This document shows positions 17,091 through 25,742 of a stretch of DNA of 64,000 nucleotides, piece after piece. Position 1 is the first letter of the stretch. The number at the start of each line of letters is the position of its first letter. The notes below the pieces were generated by a model, which saw nothing but the letters and a program-made list of their open reading frames with translations, made no database searches and was not told the origin of the DNA. Source of the DNA: Microbacterium sp. cf046 (GTDB taxonomy: Bacteria > Actinomycetota > Actinomycetes > Actinomycetales > Microbacteriaceae). Location: assembly GCF_900114345.1 (NCBI RefSeq), contig NZ_FOZJ01000003.1, positions 124,001 through 188,000 on the forward strand, read 5' to 3'. Position numbers and translations under genes: made by a program.

Positions 17091-17620
17091 CGAACGCCCC
17101 CGACAAGCGGCCGGCCTTCGAGCCGGCATCGGAGCTTCTCAGACGGCCCGAGGCCGATCCGAACATGAAGCGGCCGACCTCGACGGTGGCCGGTGTGACG
17201 CTGGTGTTCCTGCGCGTTCTCTCAGGGCTGATCGTCCTCGTGATCATCATCCTGAACTGGCGCGCGACCGTGCGGGAGATAGACATCACGGTCGAGGGGG
17301 CGGAGAGCACCCCGGAGGTCGCACAGGCCGTGCTCATCGCCGTCATCGTGTTCCTCGTCGTCGTCCTGCTCGTGGACGCCGGGCTCGCGATCTTCATTCT
17401 GACCGGCCATAACTGGGCGCGGGTGCTCGTGATGACGTTCTCCGCGATCTCGATCACAGGCTCCTTCATCCAGTGGTGGTCGGAGGGGCAGGAGATCTCG
17501 ATCACCGGCTCGCTCCTGACGCTCGGCCTCGACATCCTGATCCTGCTCGCGCTGTCCAGCCGCAGCGCAGCCGCTTACGCGAGGCGCAACGAGCGCCGCG
17601 AGCCTGCGCCCACCGATTAG
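17087..17620 (+). CDS. Uncharacterised four-helix membrane protein
   Basis: A 177-residue protein with a polar N-terminus (~35 residues) and four hydrophobic segments (about residues 38-58, 84-106, 112-132 and 142-160). NWARVLVMTFSAISI between the second and third helices resembles actinobacterial DUF-type membrane proteins in which a G-H-N-W-AR loop is conserved. Translation is coupled to the LssY_C gene through ATGA. I do not assign a function. Confidence 0.65.
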   Translation: MTNAPDKRPAFEPASELLRRPEADPNMKRPTSTVAGVTLVFLRVLSGLIVLVIIILNWRATVREIDITVEGAESTPEVAQAVLIAVIVFLVVVLLVDAGLAIFILTGHNWARVLVMTFSAISITGSFIQWWSEGQEISITGSLLTLGLDILILLALSSRSAAAYARRNERREPAPTD

Positions 17621-17673
17621 CCTGGATCGCGCCGCGGCCGTGCGGGATCGGCTGCGACCGGGGAGGGGTGCGC

Positions 17674-18615
17674 GTGTTCGACAGTCCGCTGTCCGCGTCG
17701 GCCTACGACGTGCTCGGCGTCGACCCTGCCGCCGACGAGGACTCGCTGCGCAAGGCCTACCGCCTCCGCCTGCGGCAGACTCATCCCGACACCGGCGGGG
17801 ACGCCGCCGTGTTCATCCAGGTGCAGCGCGCGTGGGAGCTCGTCGGCACGGTCGATGCGCGAACCGCCTACGACCGAGGACACGGCTTCGCCGATGCGTT
17901 CGGTCCCGGCGCCGATGGACCTTCGACGCCCGGATGGCGCACGCCGACCCGGCCGGCCGACACGCGCCCGAAGGCGCGGTCGTTCGGGCAGCCCGGCGGA
18001 TGGCGCCGCGAGCGATACCTCATGCTCATCCGCGAGTGGGCCGGACGCGGAGTGACGGTGGAGGACCCGTACGACCCGGCTCTCGTGCGCTCGGCGCCGC
18101 GGGAACTGCGACGGATGCTGGCCGACGCGCTCGCCGAGGAGGCCACGGCACGCGTCGTCTCAGACCTCGGCATCGGGTACACGGTGTGGCACGACGTCGC
18201 GGCCCCGGTGCGCGGCGGAACCGGAGACGACAAGCTCGATCACATCGTCCTGAGCCCCTCCGGGCTGTATGCCGTCCTGTCCGAGGACTTCGGCGGACCG
18301 GTCGGCGTGCGGCGCGGCGAGCTCACCGGGGATGCCGTGCCTGGCACGCCGGTCGCCGATCTGCTCGCTCGCGTGCGCCTCATCTCCCGTGCGGCCGGCG
18401 TCCGCTTCGGCGGCGTGATCGTCGTGCTGCCCGACGAGGATCTCGTGCAGGCCGTGACGGACCTGGGCAAGGTGCGCGGCGTCCCGGTGGTGCTCGTGGC
18501 CCGCGGCGCGCTCGGCAACGTACTTCGTCAGGGGGTTCCGGGCGCGCGCTCGATCGGCGGCAACGAGATCTTCGACATCCGCACGCGCCTGCAGCAGGCC
18601 GTGCGCTTCGTCTGA
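17674..18615 (+). CDS. J-domain protein with NERD-like C-terminal domain
   Basis: A 313-residue protein. Residues ~8-60 form a DnaJ J-domain with the required HPD (37-39) and the order YDVLGVDPAADEDSLRKAYR. No Gly/Phe or zinc-finger region follows, so it is not DnaJ itself. The C-terminal half (GYTVWHDVAAP ... DHIVLSPSGLYAVLSEDFGGPVGVRRGEL, then FGGVIVVLP) resembles NERD nuclease-related domains, although the expected active-site residues are incomplete to my eye. GTG 17674 is preferred to GTG 17668 because the GGGGAGGGG ribosome-binding site abuts 17668. It would recruit DnaK to an unknown client. Confidence 0.7.
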   Translation: MFDSPLSASAYDVLGVDPAADEDSLRKAYRLRLRQTHPDTGGDAAVFIQVQRAWELVGTVDARTAYDRGHGFADAFGPGADGPSTPGWRTPTRPADTRPKARSFGQPGGWRRERYLMLIREWAGRGVTVEDPYDPALVRSAPRELRRMLADALAEEATARVVSDLGIGYTVWHDVAAPVRGGTGDDKLDHIVLSPSGLYAVLSEDFGGPVGVRRGELTGDAVPGTPVADLLARVRLISRAAGVRFGGVIVVLPDEDLVQAVTDLGKVRGVPVVLVARGALGNVLRQGVPGARSIGGNEIFDIRTRLQQAVRFV

Positions 18616-18646
18616 GGGGCGGTTCCTTCTCCCGACCCCAGGATGG

Positions 18647-18676
18647 CTGACAAGGCGCCTGCGGCCCTCTTAGAGT
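18647..18676 (+). promoter_or_regulatory. Possible sigma-70 promoter of the arylsulfatase genes
   Basis: CTGACA (18647-18652) and TAGAGT (18671-18676) are separated by 18 bp in the intergenic region ahead of the first arylsulfatase, 45 bp from its GTG. The match is moderate and high-GC promoters are poorly predictable, so this is tentative. Confidence 0.3.
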
Positions 18677-18720
18677 GAAAGACGGGTCATCCTCCAGACC
18701 CCGGCGCAGAAGGGTCCTCC

Positions 18721-21075
18721 GTGACCGAACAACTCCCCGGCAGCGTGCTCCCGATCCCCGACCAGGTCTATTCCGGCCCCATGGTCATGGACGCGAAGAA
18801 GATGGAGGAGAAGCTTCCGCCCATCGAGATGAAGCGCCCGCCCGCGAAGGCGCCGAATGTTCTGCTGGTGCTGCTGGACGATGTGGGATTCGGCGCCTCG
18901 AGCGCGTTCGGCGGACCCGTGCCGATGCCGACGGCCGAGCGCCTCGCCGGCGGCGGGCTTCGTTACAGCCGCTTCCACACCACGGCGATCTGCTCGCCCA
19001 CGCGCGCCGCGATGCTCTCCGGCCGCAACCACCACCAGGTGGGCATGGGGCAGATCACCGAGACCGCGACCCCCTCGCCGGGCTACCGGTCGACGCGTCC
19101 GAACTCGTGTGTGCCGCTGCCCGAGATCCTGCGTCAGTCCGGTTACAACACCGCGCAGTTCGGCAAGTGCCATGAGGTTCCGGTGTGGGAATCGGGTCCG
19201 ACCGGCCCGTTCGACCACTGGCCGGCGTTCAGCGGATTCGAGAAGTTCTACGGCTTCATCGGCGGCGAGACCAACCAGTGGACACCGGCTCTGATCGACG
19301 GCGTCGGGTTCCTCGAGCCGCCCGACGACCCGGACTACCATCTGATGCCCGATCTCGCCGACAAGACGATCGAGTACATCAATCAGCAGAAGGCGCTCAC
19401 GCCCGACAAGCCCTTCTTCATCTATTTCGCGCCCGGTGCGACGCACGCCCCCCATCACGTGCCGACCGAATGGATCGACAAGCACAAGGGCAGGTACGAC
19501 CAGGGTTGGGATCAGCTGCGCGAGCAGACGTTCGCGCGGCAGAAGGAGCTCGGGGTGATTCCGCCGGATGCCGTCCTCACGGAGCGCAGTGAGGGCATCC
19601 CGGCCTGGGACGACACCCCCGAGGAGCGCCGCCCGATCCTCGCGCACCAGATGGAGGTGTACGGCGCGTTCCTCGAGTACGCCGACTTCCACACCGGCCG
19701 GGTGATCGATGCCATCGACAAGCTCGACCTGCTCGATGACACGCTCGTGCTGTACATCATCGGAGACAACGGCGCCTCGGCCGAGGGAGGCCTCAACGGG
19801 GCGTTCATGCTCTCGACGGCAGCCAACGGCGGCGCCGAGTACGAGACCGTCGAGTTCTGGCAGGAGAACCTCGACAAGATCGGCGGACCCGAGGCGTACA
19901 ACCACTACGCGGTCGGCTGGGCGCACGCGATGTGCACGCCCTACCAGTGGACCAAGCAGGTCGCGAGCCACTACGGCGGCACCCGCAACGGGACGATCGT
20001 GCACTGGCCGTCGCAGATCGAGGCGAAGGGCGAGGTGCGCGATCAGTGGCACCACGTGATCGACGTCGCCCCGACGATCCTCGAGCTGGCCGGCCTGGCA
20101 CAGCCGCACACCGTCAACGGCGTCACGCAGATCCCGATGCACGGCACGTCGTTCGCTTACTCGTTCAACGAGAAGGCAGCCGATGAGCGCCATCACACGC
20201 AGTACTTCGAGATCATGGGCAACCGCGGCATCTACCATCGCGGCTGGACGGCGCAGACCCGCCACCGCACGCCGTGGGATGTCGTCAGCGCCGCGCCCGA
20301 CTTCTCCGACGACGTGTGGGAGCTGTACGACACGAGCGTGGACTGGACGCAGTCGAACAACCTCGCCAAGGAGAACCCCGCCAAGCTCGCCGAGCTGCAG
20401 CAGCTGTTCCTCATCGAGGCGACCCGCTACAACGTGATCCCCCTCGATGACCGGGCCGCCCAGCGGATGAACCCCGAGTTCGCCGGCCGGCCGACCATCG
20501 TGCAGGGCGACACCCTGCGCCTGTTCGAAGGCATGAGGCGGCTCAACGAGAACGTCGCGATCAACGTCAAGAACCGGTCGTGGTCCGTCACGGCCGAGAT
20601 CGTCGTGCCCGATGACGGCTCGCTCGACGGCGCGATCGTCGCACAGGGCGGCCGCACCGGTGGCTGGTCGTTCTTCGGCGAGGCCGGCAAGCTCGGCTTC
20701 CACTACAACTACTGCGGGCTGCTGCGCAGCACCGCGCTGTCGACGGACGCCGTCGGCTCGGGCAGTCATCAGGTGAGGGCGGAGTTCGCTTACGCAGGCG
20801 GGGGCATCGGCCGCGGCGGAACCGTGACCCTGTACGTGGACGGCGCAGCATCCGGAACTGCGGACGTCGTTCGCACCCACCCGATGTACTTCTCGTTCGA
20901 TGAGGGGCTCGATGTCGGCTGCGACACGGGCATGCCCGCATATGAGGGGTACACGACGCCGCACGGGCGTTTCTCGGGCCGCATCGAGTGGGCCGAGATC
21001 CAGCTCGGCCTCGACGACCACAGTCACCTGATCGACCCCGAAGAGTGGCTGCAGGCCGCCATGCGGCATCAGTGA
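18721..21075 (+). CDS. Type I arylsulfatase (formylglycine-dependent), copy 1
   Basis: A 784-residue sulfatase that would hydrolyse organic sulfate esters to sulfate and an alcohol or phenol. The metal-binding DD (53-54) and active-site CSPTRAAMLSGR (C91 is the residue converted to formylglycine) are intact; later blocks include GKCHEVPVWE, DNGASAEGG and the tail domain. Length and order match the long mycobacterial AtsD-like group, not the ~530-residue Pseudomonas type. No signal peptide is visible, so a cytoplasmic enzyme is likely. The start is GTG 18721. The maturing FGE is encoded at 30481-31365. Confidence 0.93.
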   Translation: MTEQLPGSVLPIPDQVYSGPMVMDAKKMEEKLPPIEMKRPPAKAPNVLLVLLDDVGFGASSAFGGPVPMPTAERLAGGGLRYSRFHTTAICSPTRAAMLSGRNHHQVGMGQITETATPSPGYRSTRPNSCVPLPEILRQSGYNTAQFGKCHEVPVWESGPTGPFDHWPAFSGFEKFYGFIGGETNQWTPALIDGVGFLEPPDDPDYHLMPDLADKTIEYINQQKALTPDKPFFIYFAPGATHAPHHVPTEWIDKHKGRYDQGWDQLREQTFARQKELGVIPPDAVLTERSEGIPAWDDTPEERRPILAHQMEVYGAFLEYADFHTGRVIDAIDKLDLLDDTLVLYIIGDNGASAEGGLNGAFMLSTAANGGAEYETVEFWQENLDKIGGPEAYNHYAVGWAHAMCTPYQWTKQVASHYGGTRNGTIVHWPSQIEAKGEVRDQWHHVIDVAPTILELAGLAQPHTVNGVTQIPMHGTSFAYSFNEKAADERHHTQYFEIMGNRGIYHRGWTAQTRHRTPWDVVSAAPDFSDDVWELYDTSVDWTQSNNLAKENPAKLAELQQLFLIEATRYNVIPLDDRAAQRMNPEFAGRPTIVQGDTLRLFEGMRRLNENVAINVKNRSWSVTAEIVVPDDGSLDGAIVAQGGRTGGWSFFGEAGKLGFHYNYCGLLRSTALSTDAVGSGSHQVRAEFAYAGGGIGRGGTVTLYVDGAASGTADVVRTHPMYFSFDEGLDVGCDTGMPAYEGYTTPHGRFSGRIEWAEIQLGLDDHSHLIDPEEWLQAAMRHQ

Positions 21076-21160
21076 TGGGAATGCGACGGCCCGCCCGGTC
21101 GGCGCCGGCCGGCCGGCACGCACCACACCCATGATGAGCGATCGGAGACGAGGAGCAATG

Positions 21161-23515
21161 ATGTCCGACGAATTCCCGCGCGGTGCCCTGCCCATCCCGG
21201 ATCTCGCGTACACCGGGACGGTGACCTTCGACGCGGAGGATCCTGACACGCACTACCCGCCGATCAGGCCGGTCCGCGCGCCGGAGGGCGCGCCGAACGT
21301 GCTCGTCATCCTGATCGACGACACGGGCTTCGGGGCATCGAGTGCGTTCGGAGGTCCGGTGCAGACGCCCACCTTCGAGCGGATCGCCGCGCAGGGGCTG
21401 AAATACACCCGCTTCCACACGACGGCGCTGTGCTCGCCGACGCGCGCCGCGCTCCTGAGTGGGCGCAATCACCACACGGTCGGCATGGGCGGCATCACCG
21501 AGATCGCGACGTCGGCTCCCGGATACAACTCGATCCGGCCGAACAGCTGCGCCCCGCTCGCCGAGACGCTCAAGCTCAACGGCTACAGCACTGCGCAGTT
21601 CGGCAAGTGCCACGAGGTGCCGGTGTGGACGGCGAGCCCGGTCGGCCCCTTCGACGGCTGGCCGAGCCCCGGCGGCGGGTTCGAGTACTTCTACGGCTTC
21701 ATCGGCGGCGAGACCAACCAGTGGTACCCCGCCCTCTATGAGGGCACAAACGCGGTCGAGCCGTGGGGCACGCCCGAGGAGGGCTACCACTTCATGGGCG
21801 ACATGACCGACAAGGCCATCGCCTGGACAAGGCAGCAGAAGTCGCTCGCACCCGACAAGCCGTTCTTCACCTACTTCGCTCCCGGCGCCACGCACGCCCC
21901 GCACCACGTGCCCGAGGAGTGGGCGGACATGTACAAGGGCGCGTTCGACCAGGGCTGGGACGAAGTGCGGAAGGAGACCTTCGCACGTCAGAAGGCGCTT
22001 GGAGTCATCCCGCAGGACGCGGTGCTCACCGAGCGCAGCGACGGCATCCCGGCCTGGGATGACATGAACCCCGACCTCTACCCCGTTCTCGCGCGCGAGA
22101 TGGAGGTATACGCAGGGTTCCTCGCGTTCGCCGACCACCACACCGGCCGGCTCATCGACGCGCTGGACGAGCTGGGCGTGCTCGATGACACCCTCATCTA
22201 CGTCATCATCGGCGACAACGGCGCATCCGCCGAGGGCACGATGAAGGGCACGACGAATGAGGCGTTCACCCTGAACCACATGAACGACATGGAGGATGAC
22301 GCCTACATGATCGCGCACAAGGACGATCTCGGCACGCCCCGCTCGTACAACCATTACGCGATCGGCTGGGCGCACGCGATGGACACCCCGTACCAGTGGA
22401 CCAAGCAGGTCGCCAGCCACTGGGGCGGGACCCGCAATGGCACGATCGTCTCCTGGCCGAACGGCATCGCGGCGCGCGGCGAGATCCGCAACCAGTTCGC
22501 GCACGTGATCGATGTCGCGCCGACGGTGCTCGAGGCCGCCGGCATCCCCGAGCCGTCCACGGTCAACGGCGTGACGCAGCGTCCCTACGAGGGCACGCCC
22601 ATGAACTACTCGTTCGACGACGCGGATGCCGAGGAGCAGCACACGACCCAGTACTTCGAGATGGTCGGCAACCGGGCGATCTTCCACAAGGGCTGGACCG
22701 CCGTCGCCAAGCACAAGTACCCGTGGCTCAGCTCCGATCACTCTCTCGCCGACGACGTGTGGGAGCTCTACAACGTGGAGGAGGACTGGACCCAGTCCCA
22801 CGATCTGGCGGCAGAAGAGCCTGAGCGACTCGCGCACCTGCAGCGGCTGTTCCTCATCCAGGCGGCGCGGTTCAACGTGCTTCCTCTCGACATCCGCACT
22901 GCCGAGCGGTTCAACGCCGACCTGGTCGGCCGGCCGAAGATCCTCGACGGCGACACGCAGACGCTCTATCCCGGCATGAAGCGCTTGAACGAGAACTGCG
23001 TGATCGGCGTGAAGAACAAGTCCTTCACGGTGACGGCGAAGCTGACCGTGGCGGGGGCCGGAGCCGCCGGCGTGATCATCGCCCAGGGCGGCACCTACGG
23101 GGGCTGGAGCTTCTACATCCACGAGGGCGCACTGGCCTTCTGCTACAACACGCTGGCGATCGAAGTCGCGGTGATCCACTCCGATCCCGCCCTGACCCCT
23201 GGCGAGCACGAGGTGCGAGCGGAGTTCGCCTACGACGGTGGCGGGCTCGGCAAGGGCGGCACCGTCACGCTGTACGACGGCGACACCGAGGTCGGTGCGG
23301 GACGAGTGGAGCGCACCATCCCGTTCACGTTCTCGCTCGACGAGACCGTCGACATCGGGATGGATGTCGCCTCACCCGTCTCACCCGACTACGGTCCGAC
23401 CGGCAACGAGTTCGCGGGCGAGATCTCGTGGGTGCGGTTGGACGTCGGCGACGACGACCACTCGCACCTCGCCGACCCCGAGCACCTCATGACGATCGCG
23501 ATGACCAAGCAGTAG
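21161..23515 (+). CDS. Type I arylsulfatase (formylglycine-dependent), copy 2
   Basis: A tandem paralogue of the preceding gene, also 784 residues from the chosen ATG, with matching features at the same positions: IDD (52-54), CSPTRAALLSGR (C91) and GGETNQWYPAL. The ATG at 21161 has AGGAG (21151-21155) at a good distance; ATGs at 21158 and 21131 are less well placed. It lies 85 bp downstream of copy 1. Sequence differences in substrate-pocket stretches (for example the longer insert NHMNDMEDDAYMIAHKDD) suggest a different ester specificity. No secretion signal is seen. Confidence 0.93.
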   Translation: MSDEFPRGALPIPDLAYTGTVTFDAEDPDTHYPPIRPVRAPEGAPNVLVILIDDTGFGASSAFGGPVQTPTFERIAAQGLKYTRFHTTALCSPTRAALLSGRNHHTVGMGGITEIATSAPGYNSIRPNSCAPLAETLKLNGYSTAQFGKCHEVPVWTASPVGPFDGWPSPGGGFEYFYGFIGGETNQWYPALYEGTNAVEPWGTPEEGYHFMGDMTDKAIAWTRQQKSLAPDKPFFTYFAPGATHAPHHVPEEWADMYKGAFDQGWDEVRKETFARQKALGVIPQDAVLTERSDGIPAWDDMNPDLYPVLAREMEVYAGFLAFADHHTGRLIDALDELGVLDDTLIYVIIGDNGASAEGTMKGTTNEAFTLNHMNDMEDDAYMIAHKDDLGTPRSYNHYAIGWAHAMDTPYQWTKQVASHWGGTRNGTIVSWPNGIAARGEIRNQFAHVIDVAPTVLEAAGIPEPSTVNGVTQRPYEGTPMNYSFDDADAEEQHTTQYFEMVGNRAIFHKGWTAVAKHKYPWLSSDHSLADDVWELYNVEEDWTQSHDLAAEEPERLAHLQRLFLIQAARFNVLPLDIRTAERFNADLVGRPKILDGDTQTLYPGMKRLNENCVIGVKNKSFTVTAKLTVAGAGAAGVIIAQGGTYGGWSFYIHEGALAFCYNTLAIEVAVIHSDPALTPGEHEVRAEFAYDGGGLGKGGTVTLYDGDTEVGAGRVERTIPFTFSLDETVDIGMDVASPVSPDYGPTGNEFAGEISWVRLDVGDDDHSHLADPEHLMTIAMTKQ

Positions 23516-23518
23516 GCA

Positions 23519-23869
23519 CTACGCCGACCACACCGCCAGCTCGTTGCCGGCCGGGTCGGCGAAATGGAATCGCCGGCCCCCGGGGAAGGCGTAGATGTCG
23601 TGCAGCACCGTGCCGCCGGCATCCGTCACCCGCGACCGAGCGGCCTCGAGATCGTCGACGTAGATGACCACCATCGGCATGGTCTGCCGATGGTCGTCGG
23701 CGACGGCGTTGAAGCCGGCGACGGTTCCGCTGTCGCTCGTGTCGAGGTACTCGCCGTAATCGGTGAACGTCCAGTCGAAGGCGGACTCGTAGAAGGCCCG
23801 GGCGCCGCGGAGCCCGCGGTCGTCGGCGACGGGGAACTCGACGAGGTCGATCTGATTGTGGGTCGGCAT
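23519..23869 (-). CDS. VOC/glyoxalase-family protein
   Basis: A 116-residue single-module vicinal-oxygen-chelate protein with the usual half-motifs: IDLVEFPVADDRGLRGARAFYESAFDWTF at the start and VVIYVDDLEAARSRVTDAGG, then FHFADPAGNELAVW at the end. The metal ligands are not all clear. Members act as dioxygenases, isomerases, bleomycin-type binding proteins or orphan proteins. It is convergent with the arylsulfatase pair (3 bp apart). Confidence 0.85.
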   Translation of the reverse strand: MPTHNQIDLVEFPVADDRGLRGARAFYESAFDWTFTDYGEYLDTSDSGTVAGFNAVADDHRQTMPMVVIYVDDLEAARSRVTDAGGTVLHDIYAFPGGRRFHFADPAGNELAVWSA

Positions 23870-24014
23870 GCCACAGGTGTACCACCGCGCGCCGACAGCG
23901 TGGTTTCGCCGTCAGCGTACGGACCCGGATATCGGGTGAGGCTGTCGGAGGATCGTGGCAGGGTGGAGCGGTGGCGCCGTCGCGCCCTCTCGCTCGACCT
24001 TCTTCGGAGACCTC

Positions 24015-25742
24015 GTGCTCGGCAAAATCCTCTTCCGCTACCTGAAGCAGTATCGCTGGCTTCTGCTGGGCGTGCTGGTCTTCCAGTTCATCTCGGCGAT
24101 GGCGTCGCTCTATCTCCCGCGACTGAATGCCGACATCATCGACAACGGCGTCGCCAAGGGCGACACCGCCTACATCTGGTCGACCGGCATGGTGATGCTC
24201 GCGATCTCGCTCGCCCAGATCACCGCGGCGATCATCGCGACCTACTTCGCGGCGCGCTCGTCGATGGCCGCCGGCCGTGACATGCGCCGGGACATCTACG
24301 AGAAGGTCAGCGGGTTCTCCGAGCGCGAAGTGTCGAAGTTCGGCCCGGGCTCGCTGATCACCCGCAACACGAACGACGTCCAGCAGGTGCAGATGCTCGC
24401 GATGATGGGCGCCACGATGCTCGTCACCGCGCCGCTGCTCGCGATCGGCGGCATCTACATGGCGCTGCAGCAGGATGTCGGCCTGAGCTGGCTGATCGCC
24501 GTCGCCGTGCCCCTGCTGCTGCTGTTCGTGCTGCTCATCATCAGCCGCATGGTGCCGCTGTTCCGCAGCTTCCAGAAGAAGCTGGATGCCGTCAACCGGG
24601 TCATGCGCGAGCAGCTCACCGGCGTGCGCGTCGTGCGCGCCTTCGTCCGGGAGGACATCGAGGAGGAGCGCTTCGCGGTCGCCAACACGGACATCATGGT
24701 CGTCGGCCGCAAGGTCGGCTCGCTGTTCGTCCTGCTGTTCCCGGTGGCGATGCTCGTGCTGAACGTCACGGTCGTGGGCGTCATCTGGTTCGGCGCGATC
24801 CAGGTCGACGCGGGCACGGTCGAGATCGGCACCCTATTCGCCTTCATGGCGTACGTCGGTCAGATCCTGATGGGCGTCCTGATGGCGAGCTTCATGACGA
24901 TCATGATCCCGCGCGCCGCGGTCTCGGCCGAGCGCATCGGCGAAGTGCTGGCCAGCGAGTCGACGCTGACGCGAGCCGAGAACCCGGTCAGCGACTTCGC
25001 CGCCCCGGGAACCGTCACGTTCGACGATGCCGAGTTCACCTACCCCGGGGCCGAGTCACCGGTGCTGCAGGGCATCACGTTCGAGGCGAAGCGCGGCGAG
25101 ACCGTCGCGATCGTCGGGTCGACCGGCTCGGGCAAGACCACCCTGATCTCACTGATCCCGCGGCTGTTCGATGTGACCGGCGGTGCCGTGCGCGTCGGCG
25201 GCGTCGATGTGCGCGAGGCCGACCTGGACTACCTGTGGAAGGGCATCGGGCTCGTCCCGCAGCGCCCGTTCCTGTTCTCGGGCACCGTGGCCTCGAACCT
25301 GCGGTTCGGGCGTGAGGAGGCGACGGACGAAGAGCTCTGGAAGGCCCTCGAGATCGCCCAGGGCAAGGACTTCGTCGAGGAGATGGAAGGCCAGCTCGGA
25401 GCGCGCATCGCGCAGGGCGGCACGAACGTCTCGGGCGGCCAGCGCCAGCGGCTCGCGATCGCGCGGGCGATCGTGCACCAGCCCGACATCCTCGTGTTCG
25501 ACGACTCGTTCTCCGCGCTCGACCTGTCGACCGATGCGAGGCTCAGGCAGGCGCTGTGGCGCGAACTGCCCGACGTCACCAAGATCGTCGTCGCCCAGCG
25601 CGTGTCGACGATCACCGATGCCGACCGCATCGTGGTGCTCGAGGACGGGCGCATCGTCGGCGTTGGAACGCATCAGGAGCTCTTGGACGAGAGCGAGACG
25701 TATCGAGAGATCGTCGAGTCGCAGCTGGGGGTGGAAGCATGA
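24015..25742 (+). CDS. Heterodimeric ABC exporter half, degenerate-site subunit
   Basis: A 575-residue half-transporter: six transmembrane helices (residues ~15-300) and a nucleotide-binding domain. Walker A GSTGSGKTT and signature VSGGQRQRL are intact, but the catalytic Glu after Walker B is Asp (VFDDSFSALD) and the H-loop His is Gln (VVAQRVST). This is the degenerate ATP site known from TM287 and BmrC-type subunits. GTG 24015 is chosen because the first helix follows directly; an in-frame opening to 23955 lacks support. It overlaps the next gene by ATGA, giving a heterodimer. Confidence 0.92.
   Translation: MLGKILFRYLKQYRWLLLGVLVFQFISAMASLYLPRLNADIIDNGVAKGDTAYIWSTGMVMLAISLAQITAAIIATYFAARSSMAAGRDMRRDIYEKVSGFSEREVSKFGPGSLITRNTNDVQQVQMLAMMGATMLVTAPLLAIGGIYMALQQDVGLSWLIAVAVPLLLLFVLLIISRMVPLFRSFQKKLDAVNRVMREQLTGVRVVRAFVREDIEEERFAVANTDIMVVGRKVGSLFVLLFPVAMLVLNVTVVGVIWFGAIQVDAGTVEIGTLFAFMAYVGQILMGVLMASFMTIMIPRAAVSAERIGEVLASESTLTRAENPVSDFAAPGTVTFDDAEFTYPGAESPVLQGITFEAKRGETVAIVGSTGSGKTTLISLIPRLFDVTGGAVRVGGVDVREADLDYLWKGIGLVPQRPFLFSGTVASNLRFGREEATDEELWKALEIAQGKDFVEEMEGQLGARIAQGGTNVSGGQRQRLAIARAIVHQPDILVFDDSFSALDLSTDARLRQALWRELPDVTKIVVAQRVSTITDADRIVVLEDGRIVGVGTHQELLDESETYREIVESQLGVEA

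Noticed and set aside
18670..21249. An 859-codon open frame antisense to the first arylsulfatase
   Set aside because: It is a GC-skew shadow: the composition is Arg/Val/His-rich with no domain, while the opposite strand is a full sulfatase.
20588..23209. An 873-codon minus-strand frame over the second arylsulfatase
   Set aside because: Same shadow effect; no motifs, no ribosome-binding site, and it spans two real genes.
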